Shown: positions 7,059 to 14,429 of the stretch, piece after piece
Layout of the letters: each line of letters begins with the position of its first letter
Position numbering within the stretch: position 1 is the first letter of the stretch
Source of the DNA: a virus
Direction: 5' to 3' (one strand)
Length of the DNA stretch: 44,106 nucleotides
IMG/VR virus record: IMGVR_UViG_3300032268_000134
Coordinates: 1-44,106 of that record
Notes under the pieces: model-generated
The model's input: only the letters and a program-made list of their open reading frames with translations
Database searches by the model: none
What the model was told of the DNA's origin: nothing
Program-made: the position numbers and the translations under genes

Positions 7059-7970
7059 ATGGCTGTTAATCTTTCAGCAATCAAAGACCTTCTCCTACCA
7101 GGCTTGCGTGGTATCGAAGGCAAGTACGAGATGATCCCATCTCAGTACGATAAAATCTTCACGAAGCACAATTCCAAGATGGCGCTTGAGCGCACCGCAG
7201 AAATGCGCTTCTTGGGCTTCGCGCAGTTGAAAACCGAAGGTGGCCAGACCGCATTCGACAACGGCGCTGGTGAGCGTTTTATCTACAACCAAGAGCATAC
7301 GGAAATCGGCTTGGGCTACGCAATCACTCGCAAAGCCATTGACGATAACTTGTACAAAACGCAGTTTGCACCCTCGAACCTCGGCTTGGTGGAATCGTTC
7401 CAGCAGACCAAGGAAATCTATGGCGCGAACATCCTGAACACCGCAACCACCTACAACGGTGCAGTTGGCGGTGACGGCGTTGCTCTGATCTCGACCTCGC
7501 ACCCAATCGATGGTGGCACGGTTGCAAACCGCCCAACGACCGATGTGGAACTGAACGAAGCGACCCTGCTGAATGGCATGATCTCGATTCGTACCAACTT
7601 CCGCGATCAGGCTGGCTTGAAGGTATTCGCCCGTGGCCGCAAGCTGATTGTCCCACCACAACTGGAACCAGTTGCAATTCGTCTGACGAAGACCGAACTG
7701 CGTCCAGGCACGGCGGACAACGATGTCAACGCGATCATGTCCACCGCTGGCGGCTTGCCAGAGGGCTACATGGTCAACGACTTCTTGACCTCGACTGGCG
7801 CATGGTTCCTGCTGACCAACATCGACGGCCTGTCCTACATGGAGCGGGTAAAGTTCGAGACAGACATGCAGGTGGACTTCGTCACGGACAACTTGCTGGT
7901 CAAGGGCTACGAGCGTTACTCCTTCGGGTACTACAACTGGCGCTCGATCTTTGGTTCGTTCCCAACCTAA
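7059..7970 (+). CDS. Major capsid protein (HK97 fold, Mu gpT-like)
   Basis: 303 aa, Shine-Dalgarno AAGGAG before ATG 7059. The sequence shows the pattern of Mu gpT-like capsid proteins: N-terminal helix, E-loop region with FDNGAGERFIYNQEHTEIGLGYAITRKAIDDN, a central region with VALISTSHPIDGG, the A-domain segment GLKVFARGRKLIVPPQLEPVA, and a C-terminal part ending in YERYSFGYYNWRSIFGS. It forms the icosahedral shell. The gene is followed by a strong terminator hairpin at 7983-8000, so capsid mRNA probably ends there in part. No N-terminal protease-cleaved delta domain is obvious, which fits the presence of a separate scaffold-like gene. Confidence 0.85.
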   Translation: MAVNLSAIKDLLLPGLRGIEGKYEMIPSQYDKIFTKHNSKMALERTAEMRFLGFAQLKTEGGQTAFDNGAGERFIYNQEHTEIGLGYAITRKAIDDNLYKTQFAPSNLGLVESFQQTKEIYGANILNTATTYNGAVGGDGVALISTSHPIDGGTVANRPTTDVELNEATLLNGMISIRTNFRDQAGLKVFARGRKLIVPPQLEPVAIRLTKTELRPGTADNDVNAIMSTAGGLPEGYMVNDFLTSTGAWFLLTNIDGLSYMERVKFETDMQVDFVTDNLLVKGYERYSFGYYNWRSIFGSFPT

Positions 7971-7982
7971 GCAAAAAACGGA

Positions 7983-8000
7983 GGGGGCTTCGGCCCCCTT
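7983..8000 (+). terminator. Terminator hairpin after capsid gene
   Basis: GGGGGC-TTCG-GCCCCC (stem 7983-7988 and 7993-7998, UUCG tetraloop) followed by TT. It starts 12 nt after the capsid stop. The U-tract is short, so readthrough into downstream structural genes is expected. Confidence 0.7.
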
Positions 8001-8086
8001 CACCATCTAGGATCAATCGGACGATCTGACCGCCCTAGCGGACTTTGCACAGACAGACCGTCCTCATCGTGCAAAAGGAGCCTCAA

Positions 8087-8542
8087 ATGGGCAAGACTAC
8101 TTTCACTGGCCCGATTCGTGCGGGCAATATTCTGAACACCTCTGGCACCACACTCGGCCAAGACGTTAAAAACGTTGGCTCAGTTGTCATGGCTCAGACC
8201 TATCCAATCACGCAGGCGCTGACCGCAACCGCACTGGGTACCACCATTGTGCTGCCTGCCAACAGCCATATCTTGAACATCCAGATGCTAAACACTGTGG
8301 CATGGGATGGGGCTGCATCAACCTTGAGCGTTGGCACTACCGCGACCGCAACGGAACTTGTCGCCCTGACATCTATGACGGTTGGCCTTGTTGGCTTGAA
8401 CCCAGGTACTGATGCCACCCGCACTGCAAACTGGGATGACATCGGTACCAATGACAAGCGCATCTTTGTCAAGTCGGCAAACACTGGCGCAGGCGTTGGC
8501 ACTCTGACTGTCCGTTACATCCAAGCGCATGAGCTTGCATAA
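8087..8542 (+). CDS. Small beta-rich structural protein
   Basis: 151 aa from ATG 8087, chosen for AAGGAG at 8075-8080; an upstream ATG at 8045 has no ribosome site. Composition is Thr/Ala/Val/Gly-rich with alternating hydrophobic residues (TYPITQALTATALGTTIVLP, GTLTVRYIQAHELA), suggesting a beta-sandwich virion protein such as a head decoration or tail accessory subunit. It directly follows the capsid gene and terminator. The stop overlaps the next start (TAATG). No specific family recognised. Confidence 0.7.
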   Translation: MGKTTFTGPIRAGNILNTSGTTLGQDVKNVGSVVMAQTYPITQALTATALGTTIVLPANSHILNIQMLNTVAWDGAASTLSVGTTATATELVALTSMTVGLVGLNPGTDATRTANWDDIGTNDKRIFVKSANTGAGVGTLTVRYIQAHELA

Positions 8543-8730
8543 TGGAAAACGGCATCCGCGTTGGGAACAAAAAACCATCGATGACCATCGATAAATCGGT
8601 CAGCACGGGTAAGCCTTCGGTCACCGAGGACTTCACCCCGCACAACCCCACTGGAAGCCGCACCGTCACTGGTGGACAACCTGTACATGGTATGCCACTG
8701 ATGTCGGCAGCAGCCGCCAAGGCAAAATAG
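8542..8730 (+). CDS. Small hypothetical protein
   Basis: 62 aa, Ser/Thr/Pro/Gly-rich and probably disordered (residues 10-50), ending in an Ala/Lys tail. Its ATG shares the A of the preceding TAA, so it is translated by reinitiation. Likely a minor structural component; function unknown. Confidence 0.6.
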   Translation: MENGIRVGNKKPSMTIDKSVSTGKPSVTEDFTPHNPTGSRTVTGGQPVHGMPLMSAAAAKAK

Positions 8731-8735
8731 CGTGG

Positions 8736-8751
8736 GGGGCTTCACGGCCCC
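8736..8751 (+). terminator. Weak terminator-like hairpin
   Basis: GGGGC-TTCACG-GCCCC, six bases after the 8730 stop, without a U-run. It resembles the GGGGGC-TTCG-GCCCCC hairpins elsewhere in this genome but has a longer loop; partial termination is possible. Confidence 0.4.
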
Positions 8752-8776
8752 TCATCCACTTCTGTAGGAGACAGGC

Positions 8777-9085
8777 ATGACCCCCGTCACAATCTCAAAA
8801 ACTGGCACTGGGCGGAGCGCGGTCATTGCCTCTGACAGCTTCCAAAACCCCTTCAATGTCGGCATCGTCGCAGTCGTATCTGGCACGGCCACGTTCAACA
8901 TTGAGATTTCAATGGATGATCCGTCAGTGGTAACCCCATCGGTGTGGGCCGTTGATGCTGGCTTCTCCGCAAAGACCGCATCCACCAACGGGTCAATCAC
9001 GGTGCCGCACCACGCGCTATCGATCAACGTGACCTCTGGCTCTGGCACCGTCACGGCGTACATCGTTCAAGCGGGTATTCGGTAA
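8777..9085 (+). CDS. Small beta-rich structural protein
   Basis: 102 aa, after GTAGGAGACAGGC (Shine-Dalgarno GGAG). Mostly Ser/Thr/Val with alternating pattern (GTATFNIEISMDDPSVVTP, GSGTVTAYIVQAG), consistent with a beta-sandwich similar in style to the 8087 gene product. No Cys or His cluster. Stop overlaps the next start (TAATG). Probable head or tail accessory protein; family not recognised. Confidence 0.65.
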   Translation: MTPVTISKTGTGRSAVIASDSFQNPFNVGIVAVVSGTATFNIEISMDDPSVVTPSVWAVDAGFSAKTASTNGSITVPHHALSINVTSGSGTVTAYIVQAGIR

Positions 9086-9336
9086 TGGCAAAGACACCAG
9101 CTTGGCAGAGGGCTGAGGGAAAAAATCCCGCTGGCGGTTTGAATGCAAAGGGGCGAGCATCCGCAAAGGCTCAGGGCATGAACCTGAAGCCACCAGCGCC
9201 AAATCCAAAGACGGAAAAGGATGCTGGCCGCAAGAAGTCATTCTGTGCCAGGATGTCTGGCATGGAAGGCCCGATGACGGACGAGAAGGGCAAGCCAACT
9301 CGCAAAGCCCTGTCCCTGAAAGCATGGAAGTGTTAA
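9085..9336 (+). CDS. Conserved small basic phage protein (DUF6321-like)
   Basis: 83 aa, Lys-rich, with the conserved string KTPAWQRAEGKNPAGGLNAK at the start and RKKSFCARMSGMEGPM ... GKPTRKALSLKAWKC at the end. I recall this pattern as a widespread small protein family of tailed phages (DUF6321, from memory). The two Cys near the C-terminus are a fixed feature of the pattern. High basic charge suggests contact with packaged DNA, but the function is not known to me. Confidence 0.6.
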   Translation: MAKTPAWQRAEGKNPAGGLNAKGRASAKAQGMNLKPPAPNPKTEKDAGRKKSFCARMSGMEGPMTDEKGKPTRKALSLKAWKC

Positions 9337-9339
9337 AAA

Positions 9340-10020
9340 ATGACCACCAGCGGCACATATGCGTTCAACCCAGGTCTGGGCGAGATCGTGCTTTATGCGT
9401 ACATGAATTTGGGTATTCGCCCAGCGTCATTGCTGCAAGAGCATATGGATTCCGCCCGCATGGCGACCAACATGATGCTGTCACGGTGGGCAAACCAGGG
9501 AGTAAATTTGTGGGCGGTTGACCTGATCACTACGCCACTGATTGAGGGCCAGACCACCTACGCCGTAGCGCCGAACACGGTCATGATCCTTGATGCATAC
9601 ACCACGACAGATCAGGGCATCGACCGCGTCATTATGCCGATCAGCCGTACAGAGTACGCATCATACCCAAACAAGGAGCAGCAGGGCTTCGTCACGTCTT
9701 TCTGGTATGACCGCCTGATTTCGCCCACAATCACGCTGTGGCCCGTTCCTGATGGCACGTCATCCACAATCCTGAAGTATTACCGTGTGCGCCAAATCCA
9801 AGACTCGAACCTCCAGAACAACGAAAACGTTGAAATTCCATACCTCTGGCTAGAGTGCTTTGCTGACGGACTGGCGTACCGACTGGCGCGAATTTGGAAC
9901 CCGCAGATGGCTGTGGCGCTCAAGGCTCAGGCCGATGAAAGTTATGCTATCGCGTCCAACCAGAACGTGGAGAATGTCGGCACGTACATCAGTCCCATGA
10001 TTTCGGGGTATTTTAGGTAA
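9340..10020 (+). CDS. Head-tail adaptor/connector protein (P22 gp4-like type)
   Basis: 226 aa, helical with a central beta part. The pattern (GEIVLYAYMNLGIRPASLLQ, ATNMMLSRWANQGVNLWAVD, GQTTYAVAPNTVMILDAY, IPYLWLECFADGLAYRLARI) follows podovirus adaptor proteins that ring the portal and connect it to the tail nozzle. A related adaptor-type gene occurs at 13686, closer to the nozzle-type gene. It starts 4 nt after the previous stop and shares TAATG with the next gene. Family call from pattern memory. Confidence 0.6.
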   Translation: MTTSGTYAFNPGLGEIVLYAYMNLGIRPASLLQEHMDSARMATNMMLSRWANQGVNLWAVDLITTPLIEGQTTYAVAPNTVMILDAYTTTDQGIDRVIMPISRTEYASYPNKEQQGFVTSFWYDRLISPTITLWPVPDGTSSTILKYYRVRQIQDSNLQNNENVEIPYLWLECFADGLAYRLARIWNPQMAVALKAQADESYAIASNQNVENVGTYISPMISGYFR

Positions 10021-10520
10021 TGGCATACGCATCCAGATCAGGTAAGGCGAGAACGTCACGGGTATCCCCGCAGGCTCACGCGATCTGTGATCGGTGCGGT
10101 GGCCGCTATAACCACGTCAATTTGAATTGGCAGTATGACTGGGCTGGCGCGTCGATCATAAACAAGCGTATCTTGGTGTGCAGGCACTGCTTGGATAATC
10201 CGCAGCAGCAGCTTCGCGCCATTGTGCTTCCCCCAGACCCCATTCCAATCATGAACCCGCGCCCAGAGCAGTTTGAGCGCGCCGAGACGGATTACCGCCT
10301 GACGAGCTTGCCCGCGACCATGAACGCCAAGACTGGCCTCATGGTGCCAGAAGGCGACACTCGCATCACCGAAAACGACAAGAAGCGCGTTGTCCAGCAG
10401 ACAGGCTTCGCGGATGGCAGCCTGAATGAAAGACCTGGAACTGATCCCAATGCCCCAGGTGACAATGACCCAGGTTTGCCGTATGGTAACACTGAAGTTC
10501 CAAAGACAGGGCCGATCTGA
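10020..10520 (+). CDS. Zinc-ribbon structural-block protein
   Basis: 166 aa. Residues about 23-60 hold CDRCGGRYNHVNLNWQYDWAG and later CRHCLDNPQQQLR, two CxxC pairs that form a zinc ribbon; the remainder is Pro/Asn/Asp-rich and probably extended. I know this arrangement (basic N-terminus, CDRCG, WQYxWAG, CRxCLDxPQxQL) from podovirus structural clusters, but its role is unknown. Its ATG overlaps the previous stop and its TGATG couples it to the fibre gene. Confidence 0.7.
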   Translation: MAYASRSGKARTSRVSPQAHAICDRCGGRYNHVNLNWQYDWAGASIINKRILVCRHCLDNPQQQLRAIVLPPDPIPIMNPRPEQFERAETDYRLTSLPATMNAKTGLMVPEGDTRITENDKKRVVQQTGFADGSLNERPGTDPNAPGDNDPGLPYGNTEVPKTGPI

Positions 10521-12154
10521 TGGCGAACGTACAAATCCCCAATCTCCCTGCGGTTGCATCCCTGTCTGGGGCCGAACTGTTTGAGGGTGTACAGGCTGGC
10601 ACATCCGTAAAGATCAGCTTGGCTCAGGTCATCGCGGCTGCCCGCATCACCACACCCATAACGTTTCCTTTTTCGGTTAGCGTTGGTGGCACGGGTGTCA
10701 CAACCATCACTGGCTACATCAAGGGCAGTGGTACAACCCCATTCACTGGATCGGCAACCATACCAAATACCGACATCACTGGTCTGGGTACGATGTCAAC
10801 GCAGGATGCAAGTGCTGTAGCCATCACGGGTGGCTCAATCACGGGGATCACCGATCTTGCTGTTGCTGATGGCGGCACTGGGGTATCAACCCTGACTGGA
10901 TATGTGAAGGGAAGCGGCACCTCGCCGCTCACAGCATCCGCAACCATCCCAAGCACTGACATCACTGGACTTGGAACCATGTCCACCCAGAACGCCAACA
11001 GCGTGGCCATTACGGGCGGGTCGATCACTGGCATCACCGATCTGGCCGTGGCTGATGGTGGCACTGGGCAGGGCAGCGCCCTTACACAGTACGGTTTGAT
11101 TTACGGAAGCACCACAACCGCAATGGCATCTACGGCGGCTGGGACGGCAACTCAGGTTCTTCATGGGAACGCATCTGGCGCTCCCACTTTTAGCGCCGTC
11201 AGCCTCACAACAGACGTTTCTGGAACTTTGCCACTGGGCAATGGCGGTACTGGTGTGACCACAGCGCCAGCGGCTGCTGCGGTTTTCTTGGGATACACAT
11301 CCACCGCAACGGCGGCTGGCACAACAGTCTTGACCAACACGAGCAGCCAGTACCAACTGTTCACTGGTTCGACCACGCAGACAATTACATTGCCCGTCAC
11401 GTCAACCCTTGGGGCTGGCTGGTCTTTTCACATCGTAAACAACTCCACTGGGTCACTCACTGTCAACTCGTCTGGCGGAAACCTTGTGGCAACCATCATT
11501 GCTGGCCTGAGCGCGATGGTGACTTGTATTGGCACCACCCTCACCACCGCCGCCGACTGGGAGGCTGGTTTCACTGATTTCCAGTCTGTTACAGGAACTG
11601 GCTCTGTTGTCCTTGGAACCGCCCCAACGATCACGGGTGCGGTTTCTGCCAATGCCACATCTGGCAACGGCGCTATTGTTGGGGAACAGACATTTAACCT
11701 TGCCGCAAACGTAACTGCATTTGGCCCCACCATTGGTGATTTCTTTGGGGCAACCTCGGCAATATCTCTTGAAGCCTCGTCTGTGTACGAAATCTACATT
11801 TACGCGGTGATGACAAAAACCACTGCGGGAACGGCGACTTGGACTTTGACCGCATCGTCCGCCCCCACACGCATCGTAGGCACTTATCTGGCATCTCCAG
11901 TGACTGGTATTGCCGCTGGCGCACCAATAAGCGGATTTGCTGGATCGCAGGGCGCAACAACGGCTGCCTTTGCGGCGACTGGATCGCTGACAACTGCCGT
12001 CAACCACGCATTCCAGTTTGTCACTCAAGTTCAAACCAACGCCGCGACAAGCTTCAAGCTGCAACTTACCCAAAGTGCGGGTACGGCAACACCATTGGCT
12101 GGGTCTTACTATACAGTCAAAAAGATCAGCGCAACAACTGGCACATTTGTGTAG
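10520..12154 (+). CDS. Repeat-bearing tail fibre/appendage protein
   Basis: 544 aa. A short N-terminal domain (about 1-50) precedes two perfect-length repeat units of 62 aa, each beginning GGTGV and running through KGSGTTPFTGSATIP, TDITGLGTMS and SITGITDLAVAD, then a third GGTG start. Such Gly/Thr/Ser repeats form the trimeric shaft of fibres. The C-terminal part (about 260-544) is Thr/Ala-rich beta sequence that probably holds the tip. It directly follows the adaptor and zinc-ribbon genes, so attachment to the connector is likely. No chaperone or glycosidase motif seen. Confidence 0.7.
   Translation: MANVQIPNLPAVASLSGAELFEGVQAGTSVKISLAQVIAAARITTPITFPFSVSVGGTGVTTITGYIKGSGTTPFTGSATIPNTDITGLGTMSTQDASAVAITGGSITGITDLAVADGGTGVSTLTGYVKGSGTSPLTASATIPSTDITGLGTMSTQNANSVAITGGSITGITDLAVADGGTGQGSALTQYGLIYGSTTTAMASTAAGTATQVLHGNASGAPTFSAVSLTTDVSGTLPLGNGGTGVTTAPAAAAVFLGYTSTATAAGTTVLTNTSSQYQLFTGSTTQTITLPVTSTLGAGWSFHIVNNSTGSLTVNSSGGNLVATIIAGLSAMVTCIGTTLTTAADWEAGFTDFQSVTGTGSVVLGTAPTITGAVSANATSGNGAIVGEQTFNLAANVTAFGPTIGDFFGATSAISLEASSVYEIYIYAVMTKTTAGTATWTLTASSAPTRIVGTYLASPVTGIAAGAPISGFAGSQGATTAAFAATGSLTTAVNHAFQFVTQVQTNAATSFKLQLTQSAGTATPLAGSYYTVKKISATTGTFV
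10685..11056 (+). repeat. Two tandem 186-nt coding repeats in the fibre gene
   Basis: Units 10685-10870 and 10871-11056 encode aligned 62-residue segments and are followed by the start of a third (GGTGGCACTGGG at 11057). They are diverged at silent positions but keep exact length, pointing to an old duplication under selection for register. Such in-frame units allow shaft length to change by recombination. Confidence 0.8.
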
Positions 12155-12176
12155 CGATTAGGGGAGTGTCTGCATA

Positions 12177-12407
12177 ATGGAAGGCATTTTTGCATACTGG
12201 CCGATTGGCGTCAGCTTTGTAGCTGTGGTGGTGTGGCTTATCCGCCTTGAGGCTGGCAGCGTTGAGAACGGCAAAGAGATCAAGCGCCTGTGGAACCAGC
12301 GCAAGGAAGACATGGATGCGGCCCAACGCTCGCGCGGCGAAACCAACTCCATGCTGGCCGAAATACGAGATGACATCAAAGCCCTAATCGCAAAGGTGGG
12401 AAAATGA
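12177..12407 (+). CDS. Small membrane protein of the lysis cassette (holin candidate)
   Basis: 76 aa. One N-terminal membrane segment (FAYWPIGVSFVAVVVWLI, residues about 5-22) followed by a charged, coiled-coil-like helix (KEIKRLWNQRKEDMDAAQRS and on). It overlaps the endolysin start by 4 nt (ATGA), so it belongs to the lysis unit. A single-span holin or accessory membrane protein fits best; the true spanin is more likely the gene at 13027. Assignment is by position and topology only. Confidence 0.6.
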   Translation: MEGIFAYWPIGVSFVAVVVWLIRLEAGSVENGKEIKRLWNQRKEDMDAAQRSRGETNSMLAEIRDDIKALIAKVGK

Positions 12408-13027
12408 CACGCATATTTGGATCACGCAGCCTGAAAAACATGACAGGTATTCACCCCGATCTTCGCCTTGTTTTGGATAAGGCACTGCAGGACAGCCCAC
12501 TAGACTTTGTGGTGATTGAAGGCCTGCGCACGGTTGAGCGCCAAAAACAACTTGTGGCCAGTGGCGCATCGCAGCGTATGGACAGCCGCCACATCACAGG
12601 CCACGCAGTTGACTTGCTGCCTATCGGCCCCAATGGAAAGCCCGCCTTCGACTGGCCGCTGTACAACCAGCTTGGCCCCGCCGTAAAGAAGGCTGCCGCC
12701 GATTTGGGTATTGAACTGGATTGGGGTGGCGACTGGAAGAAGTTCAAGGACGGCCCGCACTTCGAGCTTGATCGCACGGCATACCCTGTTGGCGAGTGGG
12801 AAACCAAGGCCAAGGCACCCGAAGAGCGCACCAGTGCCGCGCAGTCCACCACTGTGCAGGCATCTGCGGTTCAGATCGCATCTGGAGCAGGCGCGGGCAT
12901 TGCAGCCGTTGGATCGCTGGATGGCACGGCCCAGATCGTGGCATTGGCATTCGCTGGGGTGGTGGTGCTGGCCGCGCTGTGGATCATGCGTGAGCGCCTC
13001 CGCAAGTGGGCTGATGGGGATCGCTGA
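12404..13027 (+). CDS. Endolysin, M15-type L,D-peptidase with C-terminal membrane segment
   Basis: 207 aa. Residues 1-130 form an M15-family metallopeptidase: IEGLRTVERQKQL, then SRHITGHAVDL with zinc ligands H63 and D70, and DWGGDWKKFKDGPHFEL with H119. Enzymes of this family cut peptide cross-links or stems of peptidoglycan. After an Ala/Gly/Ser linker (about 135-175) comes a hydrophobic segment (IVALAFAGVVVLAALWIM, 178-195) and a basic tail. A C-terminal membrane anchor suggests either holin-like behaviour or tethering until release. It has no secretion signal. Overlaps neighbours on both sides. Confidence 0.85.
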   Translation: MTRIFGSRSLKNMTGIHPDLRLVLDKALQDSPLDFVVIEGLRTVERQKQLVASGASQRMDSRHITGHAVDLLPIGPNGKPAFDWPLYNQLGPAVKKAAADLGIELDWGGDWKKFKDGPHFELDRTAYPVGEWETKAKAPEERTSAAQSTTVQASAVQIASGAGAGIAAVGSLDGTAQIVALAFAGVVVLAALWIMRERLRKWADGDR

Positions 13028-13248
13028 TGTTTGGATGGATCAAGCGCACCGCGATGTGGGCCGCAGGGATTGCCGCTCTTTTGTTTGCTGCGTGGATGGC
13101 TGGGCGGCGTGATCAGCGCCAACAGTCCGCCGTAGAGGCAGCCGAATCCTATATAAAAACCCGAAAGGAGATTGATGATGCTGAAAACGCTATCGGTGAT
13201 GACCCTGCTGTGCTTCGTGAGTGGCTGCGCCAGCGTGGTAAACAGTAA
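13027..13248 (+). CDS. Inner-membrane spanin (Rz-like)
   Basis: 73 aa, basic N-terminus, one membrane segment (MWAAGIAALLFAAWMAG, about 9-25), then a periplasmic charged helix (RRDQRQQSAVEAAESYIKTR and on). This is the layout of an i-spanin, which bridges to an outer-membrane lipoprotein to fuse the membranes at lysis. The o-spanin candidate begins inside this gene in another frame at 13175. The ATG shares bases with the endolysin stop. Confidence 0.75.
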   Translation: MFGWIKRTAMWAAGIAALLFAAWMAGRRDQRQQSAVEAAESYIKTRKEIDDAENAIGDDPAVLREWLRQRGKQ

Positions 13249-13375
13249 CGCGATCTGCGATGGCACCGCTGCCGCCAGAACAAATCACGCGGCCTCGCTG
13301 GCCGAAGATGGCGGCGATAAGTCCGTTGTGACTGGCGCGACCCTGATCGCTATGATCGATGGTGCCTGCAAATGA
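13175..13375 (+). CDS. Outer-membrane spanin lipoprotein (Rz1-like), overlapping Rz
   Basis: 66 aa from ATG 13175; ATG 13178 is equally possible and has better spacing to AAAGGAG (13164-13170). The N-terminus is a lipoprotein signal: hydrophobic LKTLSVMTLLCFVSGC with the lipobox ending at Cys, then ASVVNSNAICDG. The mature part has no Pro-rich stretch but keeps the Cys and a compact C-terminus (GDKSVVTGATLIAMIDGACK). It begins inside the i-spanin gene in the +1 frame and extends past its end, a classic overlapping Rz/Rz1 arrangement. Confidence 0.75.
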   Translation: MMLKTLSVMTLLCFVSGCASVVNSNAICDGTAAARTNHAASLAEDGGDKSVVTGATLIAMIDGACK

Positions 13376-13641
13376 ACCGATCTCAAGTTCTTGATGCGGC
13401 AAAGCAGGCCATAACCAAAGACCGCGATGCCACCCACGGCAACATGGAGGACAATTTTGATACGATTGCAAAGTATTGGTCTATCCATTTGGACATCCCA
13501 ATCACGAAAGATGACGTTGCCGTGATGATGGCTTTACTGAAGGCGGCGAGGATCAAGTCAAATCCGAGCCACGCAGACAATTGGGTGGATGGCGTTGGGT
13601 ATTTTGCCTGCGGCGGTGAGATTGCAACGTCTATTGGATAA
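13372..13641 (+). CDS. Small conserved phage protein (DUF6378-like)
   Basis: 89 aa, starts in an ATGA overlap with the o-spanin gene. Helical; shows KDRDATHGNMEDNFDTIAKY, then DDVAVMMALLKAARI and ADNWVDGVGYFACGGE. I recognise this as the common phage family with 'DRxxxYGxxxxNF' and 'DxWxDxxGYxALxxE' blocks (DUF6378 from memory). Its fold may be related to all-alpha nucleotide pyrophosphohydrolases, but this copy has no clear catalytic set, so no enzymatic role is claimed. Confidence 0.6.
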   Translation: MNRSQVLDAAKQAITKDRDATHGNMEDNFDTIAKYWSIHLDIPITKDDVAVMMALLKAARIKSNPSHADNWVDGVGYFACGGEIATSIG

Positions 13642-13685
13642 GTGGCGGATTTAGTCTATAGTGCCTGAAAACGTAAGGTGACCTC

Positions 13686-14426
13686 ATGGTTGGACTGACA
13701 TACGCAACGTACAAGACGCAGATCGCGCAGATGGCCGTGGTTGAGGAGGATGATGTCAACTTCTTGGCAATCCTTCCCTCAATGATTGACTACGCCACTC
13801 TGCGCATCAACCGAGACCTTGACCTTTTGATTACATCGGCATCCCTGTCTGGGGTCAATTACAAGCTGACAACTGGAAACAGGAACCTGTCTTTCAGCCA
13901 AAACCTTGCTGGAGGATCGTACTTTGTTGTCAGTGAGCAAATTAACTTGATCACCCCCGCTGGGCAGACTGACCCAAACTCCAATAATCGCATACCGCTC
14001 CTGCCAGTGACCAAAGAGTTCTTGGATGCTGTTTTTGGGTCTGCATTGACTGCAAATAGGGGTCAGCCAAAATACTTCGCCCCATTTAACGACACGTTAT
14101 TTCTCGTTGGGCCTGTTCCAGATGTTGACTATTATGTTGAAGTAGTGGGTACGGTTCGACCTGCGCCGCTATCAGAAGATGTGCCAACCACATTTATCAG
14201 CCAGTATCTGCCAGACCTCCTGATCATGGCATCCATGATCTACATCTCTGCTTATCAGCGCAACTTTGGCAGGCAGTCAGACGATCCCCAGATGGCGCAG
14301 AGCTATGAAAGCCAGTACGGCACCCTACTCAAGTCTGCAATGGTTGAAGAGGCGCGGAAGAAGTACGAGGGTGCGGCGTGGTCATCTCAAGCGCCCGCCC
14401 CTGTCGCATCACCAACGCGAGGCTGA
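13686..14426 (+). CDS. Tail adaptor-type protein
   Basis: 246 aa. N-terminal helical part (TYATYKTQIAQMAVVEEDDV, FLAILPSMIDYATLRINRDL), a beta middle (NRIPLLPVTKEFLDAVFG, FNDTLFLVGPVPDVDYYVEV) and a helical C-terminus (FISQYLPDLLIMASMIYISA). This pattern is that of podovirus adaptor proteins, of the type described for phage SU10, which join portal and nozzle. It lies immediately before the nozzle-type gene (3 nt gap). The genome also has an adaptor-type gene at 9340; the two may form successive rings. A GTAAGGTGA motif precedes the start. Confidence 0.65.
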   Translation: MVGLTYATYKTQIAQMAVVEEDDVNFLAILPSMIDYATLRINRDLDLLITSASLSGVNYKLTTGNRNLSFSQNLAGGSYFVVSEQINLITPAGQTDPNSNNRIPLLPVTKEFLDAVFGSALTANRGQPKYFAPFNDTLFLVGPVPDVDYYVEVVGTVRPAPLSEDVPTTFISQYLPDLLIMASMIYISAYQRNFGRQSDDPQMAQSYESQYGTLLKSAMVEEARKKYEGAAWSSQAPAPVASPTRG

Positions 14427-14429
14427 TAA

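Noticed and set aside
7095-8006. Long minus-strand reading frame of 303 codons
   Set aside because: Antisense shadow of the major capsid gene, which has a strong ribosome site and recognisable sequence.
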